A DNA stretch of 64,000 nucleotides from Sandaracinaceae bacterium (GCA_020633195.1 JACKEC010000014.1:868001-932000), one strand, 5' to 3'. Shown: positions 41,863 through 50,919, counted from the stretch's first letter. Notes: generated by a model from the letters alone, not told the origin. Made by a program: numbers and translations.

Positions 41863-42684
41863 ATGGCCGACCTGAACGGAAAGACGCTCTTCATCACCGG
41901 CGCGAGCCGCGGCATCGGCCTCGCCATCGCGCTGCGCGCGGCGCGAGACGGCGCGAACGTGACCGTCGCCGCGAAGACCACCGACCCGCACCCGAAGCTG
42001 CCGGGCACCATCTTCAGCGCGGCGGAGGCCATCGAGGCCGCGGGCGGCAAGGCCCTCCCCCTCAAGGTCGACATCCGCTTCGAGGAGGAGGTCGAGGCGG
42101 CGGTCGCGAAGACCGTCGAGACCTTCGGCGGCATCGACATCCTCGTGAACAACGCGAGCGCCATCATGCTCACGAGCACCACGGCGACGCCGATGAAGCG
42201 CTACGACCTGATGCACCAGGTCAACACGCGCGGCACGTTCCTCTGCTCGCAGAAGTGCATCCCGCACCTCGCCAAGAGCGAGAACGGCCACATCCTGAAC
42301 ATCTCGCCGCCGCTGAACATGGAGGCCCGCTGGTTCGCGCCGCACGTGGCGTACACGATGGCGAAGTTCGGCATGAGCATGTGCGTGCTCGGCATGGCCG
42401 AGGAGCTCCGCTCCAAGAAGATCGGCGTCAACGCCCTGTGGCCGCGCACCGCCATCGCGACCGCCGCCGTGCAGAACCTGCTCGGGGGCGACGAGGCCGT
42501 GCGCCGCAGCCGCAAGCCCGAGATCATGGCCGACGCCGCCCACTACATCCTCACCCAGCCCGGCTCGACTCGGACCGGGGGGTTCTTGATCGATGACGAC
42601 GTCCTCGCCGAAGCGGGGATCACTGACCTGTCGGGCTACGCGAACGATCCGGATGCGGAGCTCGTGCCCGACTTCTTCTTGTGA
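41863..42684 (+). CDS. Short-chain dehydrogenase, HSDL2-like
   Basis: This 273-residue SDR oxidoreductase has TGASRGIG for NAD(P) binding, NNAS, and the YxxxK catalytic pair in YTMAKFGMS. The catalytic Ser position falls in ILNISPPLNM. The insertion AKTTDPHPKLPGTIFSAAEAIEAAGG and the end of the protein match the hydroxysteroid-dehydrogenase-like 2 subgroup, which is associated with lipid metabolism; the substrate is unknown. It lies 6 nt after the isoaspartyl peptidase gene. Confidence 0.9.
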   Translation: MADLNGKTLFITGASRGIGLAIALRAARDGANVTVAAKTTDPHPKLPGTIFSAAEAIEAAGGKALPLKVDIRFEEEVEAAVAKTVETFGGIDILVNNASAIMLTSTTATPMKRYDLMHQVNTRGTFLCSQKCIPHLAKSENGHILNISPPLNMEARWFAPHVAYTMAKFGMSMCVLGMAEELRSKKIGVNALWPRTAIATAAVQNLLGGDEAVRRSRKPEIMADAAHYILTQPGSTRTGGFLIDDDVLAEAGITDLSGYANDPDAELVPDFFL

Positions 42685-42722
42685 GCAAGTTCGGATAGCC
42701 TCCGGACCCCGAGGGAGGATCG

Positions 42723-43616
42723 ATGCGTCTGCTCCGTGACATCACGCTGTCCATCAGCGTCCTGGGCCTGACCGCCATTTCCGCGTGCGGTGGCACCGAC
42801 CAACAACCCGAGATGCCCGACCCGTCCATCGTCGATCAGTCGGCCGATGACATGGGACTGCCCGAGGCCGGCGGCGAGAGCGAAGGCGGCGAGGAGGACG
42901 ACTCGGCCGAGGCCGAGCCCCCGCCACCTCCGGTCCGCGTGGTCGCGGGTGAGAACACGGCGATCGAGGGCACGTCCCCGACGCTGCGCATCGTCGCGCC
43001 CCGCAGCGGGACCACCGTGCGTCGCGGGAACGTGATGCTGAACCTCCAGCTCCGCGGCTGGGAGCTGCAGCCCGACCCGGGTCGTCACGTCCACGTCATC
43101 GTCGACAACGAGCCTTACATCGCCGTGCGCGACGTCTCCCACCCGATCGACCTCAACGCGCTCGTGCAGGAGAACCTCGGCCACGAGCTCGCCGAGGGGA
43201 CCCACGTCGTCCGCGTGTTCCCGAGCCGCGGCCACCACGAGTCGGTGAAGACCGCCGGCGCCTTCGCGACGACCACGTTCAACTTCCGCTCGGCGACCGA
43301 CGGCTTCGCGTTCGACGCGGCCGCTCCGCTGCTCACGTACAGCCGCCCCAAGGGCTGCTCCACCACCGGCTCGCGCCTGCTCCTCGACTTCTACGTCTCC
43401 AACGCGGAGCTCGGCGAGAGCGGACACCGCGTCCACTTCAACATCGACGACGCGGTCGAGGGCGACATCACGAGCTGGGTGCCGCACTGGATCGAGAACC
43501 TGCCCGCCCAGTCGCACACCATCACCCTCTCGCTTCGCGACGCGAGCGGCGAGCCGGTCGCCGGCCCGTTCAACGAGACGCAGCGAGTGATCCGCGTCGC
43601 CGACGCGTGCGAATGA
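42723..43616 (+). CDS. Lipoprotein of unknown function
   Basis: This 297-residue exported protein has a lipobox-like ISAC at residues 19-22. An acidic, Pro-rich linker (about 25-70) is followed by two beta-sandwich-like halves of about 100 residues each. Each half contains a similar phrase: LQLRGWELQPDPGRHVHVIVDN and LDFYVSNAELGESGHRVHFNIDD. This suggests an internal duplication of an Ig-like or DUF4399-like domain. The ATG at 42723 has a strong GGGAGGA 4 nt upstream, and TAGCCT lies further upstream as a possible -10. No partner is evident. Confidence 0.72.
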   Translation: MRLLRDITLSISVLGLTAISACGGTDQQPEMPDPSIVDQSADDMGLPEAGGESEGGEEDDSAEAEPPPPPVRVVAGENTAIEGTSPTLRIVAPRSGTTVRRGNVMLNLQLRGWELQPDPGRHVHVIVDNEPYIAVRDVSHPIDLNALVQENLGHELAEGTHVVRVFPSRGHHESVKTAGAFATTTFNFRSATDGFAFDAAAPLLTYSRPKGCSTTGSRLLLDFYVSNAELGESGHRVHFNIDDAVEGDITSWVPHWIENLPAQSHTITLSLRDASGEPVAGPFNETQRVIRVADACE

Positions 43617-43660
43617 TCCGCTGAAGTCCGCGGGGCGCTTTGCGCCTCGCGTACGCGGGC

Positions 43661-43666
43661 TATCCT
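43661..43666 (+). promoter_or_regulatory. Possible -10 element for leaderless AarF/UbiB gene
   Basis: TATCCT ends 6 nt before the ATG at 43673, the best of the nine hexamers by resemblance to TATAAT. Confidence 0.4.
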
Positions 43667-43672
43667 CCGCCG

Positions 43673-45319
43673 ATGGCGGGCATCCTCGATACGGTCAAGG
43701 ACCTCGGTCGGCTCCGGCAGATCGTTCAGGTCCTGATCCGGCACGGCTTCGGCGAGATCGTCACGCGCGCCGGCCTCGGCAGCCTCGTCCCCGGCAAGAC
43801 CAAGGACGAGTCCAAGGGCACGGCCGCCGAGCGCATCCGGCTCGTCGTCACCGACCTCGGCCCCTCGTTCGTCAAGCTCGGGCAGATCCTCTCGACCCGC
43901 CCCGACCTGATCCCGCTCGACATCATCGAGGAGCTGAAGAAGCTCCAGGACCAGGTCCCGCCCGTCCCCGTCGCGCAGATCCTCCAGCAGATCCAGCTGG
44001 AGCTCGGCGCGCCCGTCGACCAGATCTACGCCCGCTTCGACCCCGAGCCGCTGGCCAGCGCGTCGATCGGCCAGGTCCACCGGGCGACCCTGCAGACCGC
44101 CGACGGCACCCGCGAGGTCGTCGTCAAGGTCCAGCGCCCGAACATCAAGGAGACGATCGAGCGCGACATCGACCTCCTCTACTGGCTCGCCAAGGCCGTC
44201 GAGCGCTCCATCCCGGAGTCCCGGACCTACCAGCCGGTGAAGCTCGTGACCGAGTTCGACCGCGCGATCACCGCGGAGCTCGACTTCACCCTCGAGGCCG
44301 AGAACGCGATCAAGTTCGGCAAGAACTTCCAGGGCCACGGCGAGGTCCGCTTCCCGTTCATCTACAAGGACGCCTCGGCGAAGCGCGTCCTCACGATGGA
44401 GTACTTCGACGGCCGCAAGGTCTACGACGCCATCGACGAGGGCTTCAGCGGCGAGAAGATCTGCAAGAACACCCTCGGCATCATCATCAAGGCCATCTTC
44501 GAGGACGGCTTCTTCCACGCCGACCCGCACCCCGGGAACTTCATCATCCTCGGCGCGCCTGGCGCCCCGGTGATCGGCGCCATCGACCTGGGCCTCGTCG
44601 GCCGCCTCACCCCGCAGATGCGGGAGAAGACCATCGACCTGATGATCGCGGCCGTCCAGGAGGACGCGCGCGGCATCGCCGACGCGCTCTACGAGATCGG
44701 CACGCCCACCCGCAAGATCGACCGCAAGGCGTTCGACGCCGAGGTCGCGCGGCTCTCCGAGCGCTACATCGGCAAGCAGCTCGCCGAGATCCAGATCTCG
44801 CGACTGATCCAGGACCTCGGCGGCGGCGCGACGCGCTATGGCCTCGAGATCCCGCCGGACTTCCTCCTGGTCGGCAAGGCCCTCATGACGGTCGAGGGCG
44901 TCGGCAAGGAGATCTATCCGGAGCTCGACGTCTTCGAGGAGATGAAGCCGTACTTCATGCGGCTGATGTGGGCGCGCTACTCGCCCGAGCGCCTCACCCA
45001 CGATCTCGTCCGCACCCTCACGCGCATCAGCGGCGCCGCGACCGACATCCCGCTCCAGAGCCAGGAGATCCTCGACGACCTCCGCAAGGGTCGCCTCGAG
45101 GTGCGCACCCGGGAGCCGATGCTCCCGATCAGCGTCGACGTGCTCGGTCGTCGCGTCTACAGCGGCCTCGTCGTGATGGGGCTCCTGATCGGGAGCAGCG
45201 TGCTCCTCGCCAGCGAGTCCTACTTGATGGGCGGCCTGTTCGTCCTGGCCGCGTTCAGCTGGGGCACCCTCCACACCACCTGGGCGATGTGGCTGGGGCG
45301 CAAGCGCCGACAGAAGTAG
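43673..45319 (+). CDS. AarF/ABC1/UbiB family atypical kinase
   Basis: This 548-residue membrane-anchored atypical kinase belongs to a family needed for quinone biosynthesis or distribution. The ABC1 signature KLGQILSTRPDLIP, the ExD motif region (LDFTLEAENA), the Ala-rich loop PLASASIGQVHRA and the catalytic segment FFHADPHPGNF with AIDLGLVG are intact. Two transmembrane helices lie at the C-terminus. The ATG at 43673 is preferred over an upstream in-frame start. Quinone supply links it logically to the nuo genes in this window, but they are 36 kb apart. Confidence 0.93.
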   Translation: MAGILDTVKDLGRLRQIVQVLIRHGFGEIVTRAGLGSLVPGKTKDESKGTAAERIRLVVTDLGPSFVKLGQILSTRPDLIPLDIIEELKKLQDQVPPVPVAQILQQIQLELGAPVDQIYARFDPEPLASASIGQVHRATLQTADGTREVVVKVQRPNIKETIERDIDLLYWLAKAVERSIPESRTYQPVKLVTEFDRAITAELDFTLEAENAIKFGKNFQGHGEVRFPFIYKDASAKRVLTMEYFDGRKVYDAIDEGFSGEKICKNTLGIIIKAIFEDGFFHADPHPGNFIILGAPGAPVIGAIDLGLVGRLTPQMREKTIDLMIAAVQEDARGIADALYEIGTPTRKIDRKAFDAEVARLSERYIGKQLAEIQISRLIQDLGGGATRYGLEIPPDFLLVGKALMTVEGVGKEIYPELDVFEEMKPYFMRLMWARYSPERLTHDLVRTLTRISGAATDIPLQSQEILDDLRKGRLEVRTREPMLPISVDVLGRRVYSGLVVMGLLIGSSVLLASESYLMGGLFVLAAFSWGTLHTTWAMWLGRKRRQK

Positions 45320-45322
45320 CCG

Positions 45323-47698
45323 TCACTCGGCGTCGGTGCCGGCCCCCGCCCCGTTCTTCTGGTCTTCGAGGAGGCTGAGCCCGATCGCGAACGCGCGGCG
45401 CGCCCGACCGAGGAGCTCCTCGTCGCCCTGCATCTTGCCCTCGGCCTCGGTGAGCCGAGCCTCGAGGTCGCGGCCCGCCTCCTCGAGCGCGGCGATGCGC
45501 GACTCGAGGTCCGACTTGAGCGCCTCGAGCGACGCGATCTCTCCGACCCTCGCCTCGAGCTGCTGGTTCGAGCTCTCGATGTCCGCGCGCGCCGACTCGA
45601 GCTCCGAGGTGAGCGTGTCTCGCTCCTTCTCGAGATCCTCGACGCGCTCCTCGGACGCCGCGAGCTTCGTCTCCGTCTCGGCCATCTTGCGGCCCAGGAT
45701 CGCGAGCTCCTGACTCTGCGTGGCCTTGAGCGCAGCGACCGCCGCGGCGTGCTCCGCGGTGAGCCCCTCGAGCGCCTCGGTCTTGGACGCCTCGGCCGCT
45801 TCGAGCGCAGCGGCCTTCGCCCCCTCGAGCTCGGCGAGCGCCGTCGCCTTGTCGGCGGCGGCCTCTTCGAGCGCCTCGGCCTTCGCGGCCTCCGCCGCGG
45901 CGACGGCGGCGGCCTGCGCCGCCTCGAGCTCGGAGCGCAGGCTGTCCAGCGCGTCGCTCTTCTCACCCTCCGCCGCGGCCAACGCCGCCGCGAGCGCCGC
46001 CGCGTGCTCGGCGGCCGCGCTCTCCATCGCCGCGCCGTGCTCGGAGGTCGCCGTCTCGAGCGCCTCGGCGTGCGCGGCCTCGGCCGCGGAGACCTGGTCC
46101 CGCGCCGCCGCCTCGGCGGCCTCGATGGCCATCGCTTGCTGCGCCGACTTCTCGGCCAGCGCCTCGTCACGCAGGCGCTCGATCTCGGCGATCCGCTCGT
46201 CCCGCTCGGCCTCGGCGGCGGCGACCTTCTCGTCGCGCTCGCGCTCCACCTGAGCGATCCGCTCGTCGCGCTCGCGCTCGAGCTGCGCGATCCGCTCGTC
46301 GCGCTCCTTGCGCGCCGCGCCGACCGCCGCCTCGCGCTCCCGCACGGCCTCCGCGACCTTCTCGTCGCGATCGGCCTCCGCCATCTGGGCGTCGGCCTCC
46401 TTCGCCTCGATCTTGGCCTCGAGCTTCGCGATCTTCTCGTCCGCGCGCTCGATGCGGCCCTTGAAGGACTCGGCCTTCTTCTCGGCCGTCTCCTTGTCGG
46501 CCGTGAGCGCCGTCTTCTCGTCCTCGAGCTCGGCCTTGGCGCGCTCGAGCGCCAGCATCGCGTCTTGATGGTCGGCTCGCTCGCGCTCGAGCTTCAGGTT
46601 GCCGTCACGCAGCTCGAGGAGCTTCTTGTCGCGCGCGCTGACGGTGTCCCGGAGGTCGAGGATCTCCTTGTCCTTCGAGTTCAGCGCCTCCCGCAGGTCG
46701 AGGAACTCGCGGCTCGAGACGCCGCCACCCTTCGCGGCCTTCGAGCGGAGCTCGACGGCCTCCTTCTCGAACCGCTCGGCGTCGGCGCGGGCGCGGTTGG
46801 CCTGCTGAGTCGCGGCCTCGAGCTCCTCGCGCACGGAGGCGAGCGCGCTCGCGGCGTCTTCGGCCTGCGCGCGCAGCGCGGCGAGCTCCTCCGCGTCGGC
46901 CTCGGACATCGCCGGCGCGGGCGGAGGCGCCGACGAGAGCTTGGCGGGCGGGACCGACGTGGGGGCAGGAGGCGGCGCCGGCTCGGACGGCGGCGGCGGC
47001 TCCGAAGGCAGCGCGGCCGCGGGCTCGGACGGCGGAGGCGGCGGCGGTGGAGGAGGCGGAGCCACGCTCTCGAGCTTCGCGGCGGGGGGCGACGTCTTCG
47101 ACTTGGCCGCGTCCGAGGCCGCGATGGCGGCGCGGATCTCGGGCGGGATCGCGGCGACCGTGGTCGCCTCGACGTGATCGTCGTCCATCATCAGCGCGTC
47201 GAACGCGCTCTCGGCGAACGCCTCGATCTCGTTGTCGACGCTCTCGCCCTCTTCCTCGAGCTCGTCGACGTCCTCGAGCGCGATCTCCACCTCCGAGAGG
47301 TCGAGCACCTCGGCCGAGACGGCGTCGAGCGCGACGTGCACCGCGACCGTCTCGATCAGCGCGTCCGGATCGATCGGCTTGCGAACGTACTCCTCCGCCC
47401 GGGTGCGCAGCTTGCGGTGCTGCTCGAAGATCTCCTCGGTCGCCTCGCTCGAGAGGATCACGACGGGGATCGCCTGCGTCTCGGCGTTCTTCTTGAGCCG
47501 CTTGCAGACGAGGAACCCGTTCATCTGAGGGAGCTCGATCGTCAGCAGGATCAAGTCCGGCTTGTCGGCGACGGCCCGAGTCAAGCCATCGTTCCCGTCC
47601 GACACGACGTCGACGGTGGCCCCACGGGCCTCGAGCTTGGACCGAACGTCCCCCGCGAACTTCGGATCGCTCTCGAAGAAGAGAATGCGCGCGGCCAT
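45323..47698 (-). CDS. FrzS-like pseudo-receiver protein with long coiled coil
   Basis: This 791-residue protein has an N-terminal receiver domain (about 3-125) that resembles Myxococcus FrzS, including the block FxQHRKLxxxAxEYVxKPxDxDxLIE. The phosphoacceptor Asp is replaced by Thr (DLILLTIELPQMNG), so it is a pseudo-receiver like FrzS. An acidic segment, a Pro-rich linker (about 200-265) and about 500 residues of Ala/Glu/Lys coiled coil with heptads follow, including repeated ERDE(R/K)(I/V)A units. FrzS acts at cell poles in type-IV-pilus motility; a polar motility or polarity role here is inference. The ATG at 47698 has GGAG 5 nt upstream. Confidence 0.85.
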   Translation of the reverse strand: MAARILFFESDPKFAGDVRSKLEARGATVDVVSDGNDGLTRAVADKPDLILLTIELPQMNGFLVCKRLKKNAETQAIPVVILSSEATEEIFEQHRKLRTRAEEYVRKPIDPDALIETVAVHVALDAVSAEVLDLSEVEIALEDVDELEEEGESVDNEIEAFAESAFDALMMDDDHVEATTVAAIPPEIRAAIAASDAAKSKTSPPAAKLESVAPPPPPPPPPPSEPAAALPSEPPPPSEPAPPPAPTSVPPAKLSSAPPPAPAMSEADAEELAALRAQAEDAASALASVREELEAATQQANRARADAERFEKEAVELRSKAAKGGGVSSREFLDLREALNSKDKEILDLRDTVSARDKKLLELRDGNLKLERERADHQDAMLALERAKAELEDEKTALTADKETAEKKAESFKGRIERADEKIAKLEAKIEAKEADAQMAEADRDEKVAEAVREREAAVGAARKERDERIAQLERERDERIAQVERERDEKVAAAEAERDERIAEIERLRDEALAEKSAQQAMAIEAAEAAARDQVSAAEAAHAEALETATSEHGAAMESAAAEHAAALAAALAAAEGEKSDALDSLRSELEAAQAAAVAAAEAAKAEALEEAAADKATALAELEGAKAAALEAAEASKTEALEGLTAEHAAAVAALKATQSQELAILGRKMAETETKLAASEERVEDLEKERDTLTSELESARADIESSNQQLEARVGEIASLEALKSDLESRIAALEEAGRDLEARLTEAEGKMQGDEELLGRARRAFAIGLSLLEDQKNGAGAGTDAE

Positions 47699-47802
47699 CG
47701 ACGCTCCTTACGTCCCCGTGCAGTACGGGAGGGCGAGGATACGTGGCTGGCTTCGCGCCCGTCAATCCACGCAGGGTTCCGGGAGCTTACGGAGGCTCGC
47801 GT

Positions 47803-48672
47803 TCAGCGATCGAGTCGCGCGCTCGCGGCGAGCCGCATGAGCGAGCGGGAGTCCAGATCGCCCGCGAAGGCGTAGCTGAGGCCCTCGTACTCGACGACGG
47901 GCACGGTGTGACCGTGGGCCCGCCCGTAGTACATGCCGCGGCCGCGCACGCTCGTGTGCTGGGCGACCCGATCGAGCCCCGCAGGAGGCTCGAACACCAT
48001 CACGGTGACCCGTCGGCCCCCGACCATGTAGTAGAACGCCGCCGCCTCGCGGTTGCTGACGTTCGAGATGCGCGCGCCGACGAGGTGAGCGTCGTCGCTC
48101 GGGAAGGCCACGGGCCGCACGGGGAACTCCAGCTTTCCTCGGAACCAGCTGGCGATCTGCGTCGGCTCGCCCTGCACCTCGGCGGGGTGCTCGTGCGAGT
48201 GGCGACGCACGATGTCCTCGAAGATCGAGGTGCCCGCGGTGGCGGTGCCCAGCGCGACGTCTTGCGTCCCACCGTCACCTCGCTCGTGCGCCGCGATCAC
48301 CGCGAGGGCGACCGCCGCGGCGGCAGCCGGCACGGCGTAGCGCGCGCGCATGGGCAAGAGCCGGATCCCCGCCAGACCCAACGGCGAGCGCGCCGTCTGC
48401 GGATCGCTCACGGGCGCCGCGGGCTCGGCGGCCGCTCGACGCGTGTCCTCCGTGTCCAAGGCGAGGCGAATGCGGCTCGCCAGCCCCGACGGGGCCGGCG
48501 CCTCGACGCAAGCCTCTTTGACGCTCTGCTTGAACGAGCGTTCGAAAGAGAGGTGCACCCGGCACGGACCACATTCCGCCAGGTGCGCCTCGAACTCGAT
48601 CTGTGTGTCTGGGTCCAGCTCGCCGTCGACGAACGCGTCGGCGTGGCGCCGGAGCACCTCGCACCCAATCAT
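47803..48672 (-). CDS. Anti-sigma factor with zinc-finger domain
   Basis: This 289-residue protein has an N-terminal ZAS-type zinc finger: H-x3-C-x2-C in HLAECGPC, after CEVLRRHADAFVDGELD. A single transmembrane helix lies at about 109-127. The ~160-residue C-terminal sensor part is beta-rich and unfamiliar (SWFRGKLEFPVRPVAFP, GARISNVSNREAAAFYYMVGGRRVTVMVFEP); such parts are common in anti-sigma factors. The ATG overlaps the sigma gene stop (ATGA). It presumably holds the ECF sigma at the membrane until stress. Confidence 0.88.
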   Translation of the reverse strand: MIGCEVLRRHADAFVDGELDPDTQIEFEAHLAECGPCRVHLSFERSFKQSVKEACVEAPAPSGLASRIRLALDTEDTRRAAAEPAAPVSDPQTARSPLGLAGIRLLPMRARYAVPAAAAAVALAVIAAHERGDGGTQDVALGTATAGTSIFEDIVRRHSHEHPAEVQGEPTQIASWFRGKLEFPVRPVAFPSDDAHLVGARISNVSNREAAAFYYMVGGRRVTVMVFEPPAGLDRVAQHTSVRGRGMYYGRAHGHTVPVVEYEGLSYAFAGDLDSRSLMRLAASARLDR

Positions 48673-49307
48673 CCCTCAGCCTCCCGGGAACGGCGGTAAG
48701 CGTCGAGCGAGATGGTCTCCGCGCCCTGCGGCTCCTCGATGATCCCGAGCTGCACGGCCTGCGCGACGAGGCGCTTCTGCATCTTCTTGCGGGCGCGGTG
48801 CAGTCTGGACATCACGGTGCCGATCGGGCAGCCGAGGATCTCGGAGATCTCCTTGTACGAGAGCTCCTCGATGTCGGCCAGGACGATCATCATGCGGTAG
48901 TCGTCCGGGAGCGAGTCGAGCGCGTCCTGGATCTCGGCGTGGATGAGGCGCCGCTGCGCCTCGGACACCGGATCGGTCAGGCAGCGCATCGCCGCCCGGC
49001 TCATCACGCCGTCGCCGACGGGCTCGGCGGTGGACCCCTCGAGGACCTTCCGCTCGCGCGTCTTGCGACGGTACTTGTTGATGAACGTGTTGGTGAGGAT
49101 CCGGAAGAGCCACGCCTTCATGTTCGTGCCGGGCTCGAACCGGTCGTAGAACCGGTAGGCCTTCACGAACGCGTCCTGCACCAGGTCCTCGGCGTCCGAG
49201 GGGCTCCTCGTGTAGCGCAGGGCCGCGCCGTAGAGGGAGTCGAGGTGCTTGAGGGCCTCGCGCTCGAACTCCTCACGCGCGAGATCCTGTCCGTTCCTGA
49301 GGGCCAT
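48669..49307 (-). CDS. RNA polymerase ECF sigma factor
   Basis: This 212-residue sigma-70 family factor has region 2 (LYGAALRYTRSPSDAEDLVQDAFVKAYRF) and region 4 (LPDDYRMMIVLADIEELSYKEISEILGCPIGTVMSRLHRAR), both complete. It is longer than minimal ECFs because of the linker and a C-terminal tail. The cognate anti-sigma gene follows with a 4-nt overlap. Upstream lies an 8-bp inverted repeat. An oxidative-stress or envelope-stress group (SigE/RpoE-like) is likely, but the regulon is unknown. Confidence 0.93.
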   Translation of the reverse strand: MALRNGQDLAREEFEREALKHLDSLYGAALRYTRSPSDAEDLVQDAFVKAYRFYDRFEPGTNMKAWLFRILTNTFINKYRRKTRERKVLEGSTAEPVGDGVMSRAAMRCLTDPVSEAQRRLIHAEIQDALDSLPDDYRMMIVLADIEELSYKEISEILGCPIGTVMSRLHRARKKMQKRLVAQAVQLGIIEEPQGAETISLDAYRRSREAEG

Positions 49308-49348
49308 TCGTGTCCTTTCGCGCCACTAACCCCGGGGTGTCCGGGCCT

Positions 49349-49375
49349 ATTCCGAGAACCAGAACCGCTCGGAAT
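49349..49375 (-). promoter_or_regulatory. Inverted repeat upstream of ECF sigma gene
   Basis: ATTCCGAG (49349-49356) and CTCGGAAT (49368-49375) form a perfect 8-bp inverted repeat with an 11-nt loop, 42-68 nt upstream of the sigma ATG. It could be an operator, a 5' leader hairpin, or a terminator for the PhaR-like gene. There is no U-tract. Confidence 0.35.
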
Positions 49376-49446
49376 CCTTGGGAGATGGTGTGAATCCGAA
49401 GACCGACTCACCTTAACCATCCGCCCTCGGGGCGCAGGAGAATCGG

Positions 49447-50085
49447 TCAGTCTTCGGTCGGATCCTCGACGGGCTCCTCGGCCTCGGTGACCACCCGCTC
49501 CTGGAGCGTGACGAGCTTCGTCTCGAGCTCCTCGATGCGAGCGTGGAGCCGGCCCACCTCGTCGTTGAGGGCGTGGACCCGCGAGATGGCGTGGCCCACG
49601 AGGCCCCGGATCCTGTCGTCGGCGAGCCGCTGGAGCTCGTCGAGGGCCTCCTTCGGCGAGAAGAAGACCGAGCGCTTCACCGGCGGAGGCTCCTCCGCGG
49701 CGGGCTCCACGCTGGCGGTGGGAGCGGGGGGCTCCGAGTCACCCTCCTTGCGGGGCATGAGCTTGCCGACGGGCCCACCTCGGAGGGTGTCCATCAGCTT
49801 CTCGCCGCTCTGCTGGATGAGGTTCCGAAGCGTCCCGACCGACGCGACGCGGTCGGTGTCGGCGCTCTTCTTCTCTTCCTCGTAGATGATCTGCGCCAGC
49901 GTGACGTGGGTCAGATCCTCTTTGCTGGTGTTGTCGATGATCCGGACGTCTTCGCCGTTGCGGACGTACTCGGCGATCTGCTGGAGGGTCACGTACCGGC
50001 TGTCGGTCGTGTCGTAGAGCTTGCGATTCGCGTACCGCTTGATCTTGCGCGGCGCTCGCTCTCGCTCGGTTTCCTCTGTCGACAC
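49447..50085 (-). CDS. Polyhydroxyalkanoate synthesis regulator, PhaR-like
   Basis: This 212-residue protein has an N-terminal PHB/PHA accumulation regulator domain: KIKRYANRKLYDTTDSRYVTL followed by IAEYVRNGEDVRIIDNTSKEDLTHVTLAQII. The C-terminus is a Pro-rich linker and a coiled coil (EALDELQRLADDRI ... LHARIEELETKLVTLQERV), a common layout. PhaR binds DNA and PHB granules; no pha gene is nearby. The GTG at 50085 has GGAG 6 nt upstream. A TTG at 50097 with its own GGAGG is possible. Confidence 0.87.
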   Translation of the reverse strand: MSTEETERERAPRKIKRYANRKLYDTTDSRYVTLQQIAEYVRNGEDVRIIDNTSKEDLTHVTLAQIIYEEEKKSADTDRVASVGTLRNLIQQSGEKLMDTLRGGPVGKLMPRKEGDSEPPAPTASVEPAAEEPPPVKRSVFFSPKEALDELQRLADDRIRGLVGHAISRVHALNDEVGRLHARIEELETKLVTLQERVVTEAEEPVEDPTED

Positions 50086-50135
50086 TCCGCTCTCCAACGC
50101 CCACCTCCCGGCTGCGCGTCGACGCAGCGCGTCAC

Positions 50136-50141
50136 AGTATA
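50136..50141 (-). promoter_or_regulatory. -10-like TATACT before the PhaR-like gene
   Basis: TATACT on the minus strand, about 50 nt before the GTG at 50085, is the closest match to the TATAAT consensus seen in the window. The -35 is unclear. Confidence 0.4.
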
Positions 50142-50168
50142 CACTGGCTATCCTCGAGGACGAGCCTC

Positions 50169-50912
50169 ATGGCGGACCCGGTACACATCGCGAGACGGTT
50201 GGTGCGGCGCATCGTCGCGGTCGCCGATCCTGCCATGCGCGTACGGTACCTGCGCCACGAGATCAGCGAGATGGACCCGGGGACGCTCGCCAACGTGATC
50301 ACGATCGTCGTCCACGGGACCGAGGCGCGAGACGGCGACGCGGGCGCCCTCCTCCTCGCGCTGTGCCTCGCCTTGGCCGACGAGGAGAGCGCGGCCGTTC
50401 GCGAGGCGGTGATCCGAGTCGCGGTCGCGCAGGGCCACCACGCGACGGCGGAGCTGCTTCAGCCACGCCCGCCGGAGCGCCTCGCCGACGACACGGCCGC
50501 GGTCCCCGACTTCGGGCGGGGTCGCTCGCTCACGCTCGGAGAGCGGAAGTCCCTCGCTCGGACCCGCAACCGCGACGTCCTCGCGCGGGTGCTGCGCGAC
50601 CCCCACCCCGACGTGATCCGGATCGTGCTCGGGAACCCCTGCCTGACCGAGCGCGACATCATCCGGCTGTGCGCGCGGCGCCCGATCGCGCCGGAGGTGC
50701 TCCGCGAGGTGTTCCGCAACACCCGCTGGATCGTGCGCTACGACGTGCGGAAGGCGATCGTGAAGAACCCCTTCACGCCCGTGGACGTGGGCCTGCAGCT
50801 CGCCGCGCACCTCAACGCGCCCGACGCGCGCGACATCGTGGCCTCCCCAGAGCTAGCCCGCGCGGTCCGCGACGCCTGTCGGCGAGTGGCCGGCATCGCG
50901 ACGCTGCACTGA
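50169..50912 (+). CDS. Helical repeat protein (HEAT/DUF2336-like)
   Basis: This 247-residue soluble protein is built of helical repeats; ADEESAAVREAVIRVAVAQGH, RNRDVLARVLRDPHPDVIRIVLGNPCLTERDIIRLCARRP and RNTRWIVRYDVRKAIVKNPFTP are repeat-like. The pattern recalls leucine-rich-variant/DUF2336 proteins of proteobacteria. There is no catalytic motif. The ATG at 50169 follows GAGGA at a distance, and TATCCT lies 14 nt upstream. Function is unknown; such repeats usually mediate protein contacts. Confidence 0.65.
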   Translation: MADPVHIARRLVRRIVAVADPAMRVRYLRHEISEMDPGTLANVITIVVHGTEARDGDAGALLLALCLALADEESAAVREAVIRVAVAQGHHATAELLQPRPPERLADDTAAVPDFGRGRSLTLGERKSLARTRNRDVLARVLRDPHPDVIRIVLGNPCLTERDIIRLCARRPIAPEVLREVFRNTRWIVRYDVRKAIVKNPFTPVDVGLQLAAHLNAPDARDIVASPELARAVRDACRRVAGIATLH

Positions 50913-50919
50913 GCTGTCG

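Noticed and set aside
46195..46420. Short repeats around the codons for ERDE(R/K)(I/V)A units as a CRISPR-like array
   Set aside because: They follow the coiled-coil heptads of the FrzS-like protein, have no spacers of constant length and are in frame.
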